From NCBI GenBank assembly GCA_964057225.1, contig OZ059896.1, forward strand, positions 186,001-250,000: a stretch of 64,000 nucleotides of DNA, read 5' to 3'. This stretch comes from Auanema rhodensis (lineage: Eukaryota > Nematoda > Chromadorea > Rhabditida > Rhabditidae). The position numbers and the translations under genes are program-made. A model generated the notes under the pieces. That model was not told the DNA's origin. It saw only the letters and a list, made by a program, of their open reading frames with translations, and ran no database searches. Positions 61,707-64,000 of the stretch are shown here, piece by piece (within the stretch, counting starts at the first letter, position 1; every line of letters starts with the position of its first letter).

Positions 61707-63114
61707 AAAATTTGTTTTTAGACTAATATGGACATGGGGAATCTAATTTTGAAAACCGCATCTCTTTTTCTTTCACGTGAAGCGAGTTACATACCAAGTG
61801 CACATCACGTGTACATTTAATTAGCATAAATTAAAGTTCACGTAAATTTCAAAGTCATGGTTACCATGCACCAATATCAATAAAAATTTGTTTTTAGACT
61901 AATATGGACATGGGGAATCTAATTTTGAAAACCGCATCTCTTTATCTTTCACGTGAAGCGAGTTACATACCAAGTGCACATCACGTGTACAATTAATTAG
62001 CATAAATTAAAGTTCACGTAAATTTCAAAGTCATGGTTACCATGAAGCAATATCAATAAAAATTTGTTTTTAGACTAGTATGGACATGGGGAATCTAATT
62101 TTAAAAACCGCATCTCTTTATCTTTCACGTGAAGCGAGTTACATACCAAGTGCACATCACGTGTACATTTAATTTGCATAAATTAAAGTTCACGTAAATT
62201 TCAAAGTCATGGTTACCATGAAGCAATATCAATAAAAATTTGTTTTTAGACTAATATGGACATGGGGAATCTAATTTTGAAAACCACATCTCTTTATCTT
62301 TCACGTGAAGCGAGTTACATACCAAGTGCACATCACGTGTACATTTAATTAGCATAAATTAAAGTTCACGTAAATTTCAAAGTCATGGTTACCATGAAAC
62401 AATATCAATAAAAATTTGTTTTTAGACTAATATGGACATGGGGAATCTAATTTTGAAAACCGCATCTCTTTATCTTTCACGTGAAGCGAGTTACATACCA
62501 AGTGCACATCACGTGTACATTTAATTAGCATAAATTAAAGTTCACGTAAATTTCAAAGTCATGGTTACCATGAACCAATATCAATAAAAATTTGTTTTCA
62601 GACTAATATGGACATGGGGAATCTAATTTTGAAAACCGCATCTCTTTATCTTTCACGTGAAGCGAGTTACATACCAAGTGCACATCACGTGTACATTTAA
62701 TTAGCATAAATTAAAGTTCACGTAAATTTCAAAGTCATGGTCACCATGCACCAATATCAATAAAAATTTGTTTTTAGACTAATATGGACATGGGGAATCT
62801 AATTTTGAAAACCGCATCTCTTTATCTTTCACGTGAAGCGAGTTACATACCAAGTGCACATCACGTGTACATTTAATTAGCATAAATTAAAGTTCACGTA
62901 AATTTCAAAGTCATGGTTACCATGAAGCAATATCAATAAAAATTTGTTTTTAGACTAATATGGACATGGGGAATCTAATTTTGAAAACCACATCTCTTTA
63001 TCTTTCACGTGAAGCGAGTTACATACCAAGTGCACATCACGTGTACATTTAATTAGCATAAATTAAAGTTCACGTAAATTTCAAAGTCATGGTTACCATG
63101 AACCAATATCAATA
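61707..63114 (+). repeat. 8-monomer sub-block, copy 3 of 3
   Basis: Same eight monomers. Private changes are AATTTGCAT (about 62175) and a GAAACAAT junction at 62397. The preceding monomer at 61531 has GACATTGGG. After 63114 the series departs from the earlier copies, since the monomer at 63115 ends AACT and has CATGATTACC. Confidence 0.85.
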
Positions 63115-64000
63115 AAAATTTGTTTTTAGACTAATATGGACATGGGGAATCTAATTTTGAAAACCGCATCTCTTTATCTTTCACGTGAAGCGAGTTACAT
63201 ACCAAGTGCACATCACGTGTACATTTAATTAGCATAAATTAAAGTTCACGTAAATTTCAAAGTCATGATTACCATGAACTAATATCAATAAAAATTTGTT
63301 TTTAGACTAATATGGACATGGGGAATCTAATTTTGAAAACCGCATCTCTTTATCTTTCACGTGAAGCGAGTTACATACCAAGTGCACATCACGTGTACAT
63401 TTAATTAGCATAAATTAAAGTTCACGTAAATTTCAAAGTCATGGTTACCATGAACCAATATCAATAAAAATTTGTTTTTAGACTAATATGGACATGGGGA
63501 ATCTAATTTTGAAAACCGCATCTCTTTATCTTTCACGTGAAGCGAGTTACATACCAAGTGCACATCACGTGTACATTTAATTAGCATAAATTAAAGTTCA
63601 CGTAAATTTCAAAGTCATGGTTACCATGCACCAATATCAATAAAAATTTGTTTTTGACTAATATGGACATGGGGAATCTAATTTTGAAAACCGCATCTCT
63701 TTATCTTTCACGTGAAGCGAGTTACATACCAAGTGCACATCACGTGTACATTTAATTAGCATAAATTAAAGTTCACGTAAATTTCAAAGTCATGGTTACC
63801 ATGAACCAATATCAATAAAAATTTGTTTTTAGACTAATATGGACATGGGGAATCTAATTTTGAAAACCGCATCTCTTTATCTTTCACGTGAAGCGAGTTA
63901 CATACCAAGTGCACATCACGTGTACATTTAATTAGCATAAATTAAAGTTCACGTAAATTTCAAAGTCATGGTTACCATGCACCAATATCAATAAAAATTT
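63115..64000 (+). repeat. Right-edge monomers, array continues
   Basis: Five monomers and a 7-bp partial copy (63994-64000). The monomer at 63643 has the A14 deletion (175 bp), otherwise seen only between 11.9 and 36.2 kb, but here without A122T, T93G or C68T neighbours. The array runs off the window in full register, so the boundary is not in view. Confidence 0.85.

Larger units (their letters stand above)
1..64000 (+). repeat. 176-bp tandem satellite array filling the window
   Basis: One AT-rich monomer recurs head to tail with starts at 1, 177, 353, 529 and so on to a partial copy at 63994. Nearly all copies are 176 bp. Twenty-two are 175 bp through one of two recurrent 1-bp deletions, one has a 3-bp insertion and three are 100 bp. 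All copies lie in the same orientation. Most differ from each other at only a few positions, so the array has been homogenised recently. No gene, transposon, simple-sequence tract or unique spacer interrupts it. Each complete monomer carries forward stops at 13-15 (TAG), 18-20 (TAA) and 38-40 (TAA), covering three frames. Reverse stops at 17-19, 67-69 and 81-83 cover the other three. Centromeric or pericentromeric location is inferred from monomer length and higher-order structure; nothing in the window proves it. I do not recognise the family. Confidence 0.98.

Noticed and set aside
1-64000. CRISPR array (regular direct repeats)
   Set aside because: The repeats are contiguous 176-bp units without unique spacers, no cas genes are present and the unit is far longer than a CRISPR repeat.
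1-64000. Protein-coding tandem repeat or large repetitive ORF
   Set aside because: The period is not divisible by three, and every complete monomer has stops in all six frames, so no open frame can cross even a few monomers.
1-64000. tRNA, rRNA, small RNA genes, riboswitches or bacterial promoters and terminators
   Set aside because: Nothing resembling these is present. Short dyads recur in every monomer and lack the GC stem plus U-run of a terminator.

Overview
The whole window is one uninterrupted satellite DNA array. A 176-bp monomer (about 68% A+T in the first copy) is repeated head to tail in a single orientation from base 1 to base 64000. I counted by eye about 365 monomers: 362 near full length, three carrying the same 76-bp internal deletion, and a 7-bp fragment at the right edge. 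Neither end of the array is in the window. There are no protein-coding genes, RNA genes, transposons or unique sequence. Every complete monomer has a stop in all three frames on both strands, and 176 is not a multiple of three.

This points to a eukaryotic nuclear genome, most likely (peri)centromeric or other constitutive heterochromatin. The evidence is a nucleosome-scale AT-rich monomer, very high identity between copies, many short dyad symmetries and layered higher-order repeats. I do not recognise the monomer. It is not human alpha satellite, Arabidopsis CEN178/180 or rice CentO as I know them, and I cannot say whether the host is plant, animal or another eukaryote.

Layout, using single-base markers numbered from the first base of the AAAATTTG start of each monomer. 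(1) 1-4051: monomers mostly ending CACC or AACC at positions 163-166, with a 5-monomer (880 bp) higher-order repeat at 353-2992, then a T43C/T61C/C68T subfamily. (2) 4052-16141: an 11-monomer block seen three times (4052, 9784 and, one monomer shorter, 14382), a tandem 9-monomer duplication (5988-9155) and three 100-bp truncated monomers (9684, 13654, 13930). (3) 11720-38122: a zone rich in A122T monomers, carrying an irregularly spaced five-monomer cassette (eight copies, one partial), a duplication of about 4.6-4.9 kb (15262-20187 and 21771-26344), a 13-monomer repeat (2285 bp) and a 6-monomer repeat (1055 bp). (4) 38123-45162: A122T disappears, and 3-, 8- and 6-monomer repeats dominate. (5) 45163-64000: a 4-monomer repeat, then a segment of 6.5-6.7 kb present twice (47099-53610 and 54491-61178), with a third copy of part of it at 61707-63114.

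The segments are related by repeated unequal exchange, amplification or conversion on several length scales rather than by gene function. All block boundaries are assigned to monomer edges for convenience; the true breakpoints may lie anywhere inside the flanking monomers. Counts and comparisons were made by eye.
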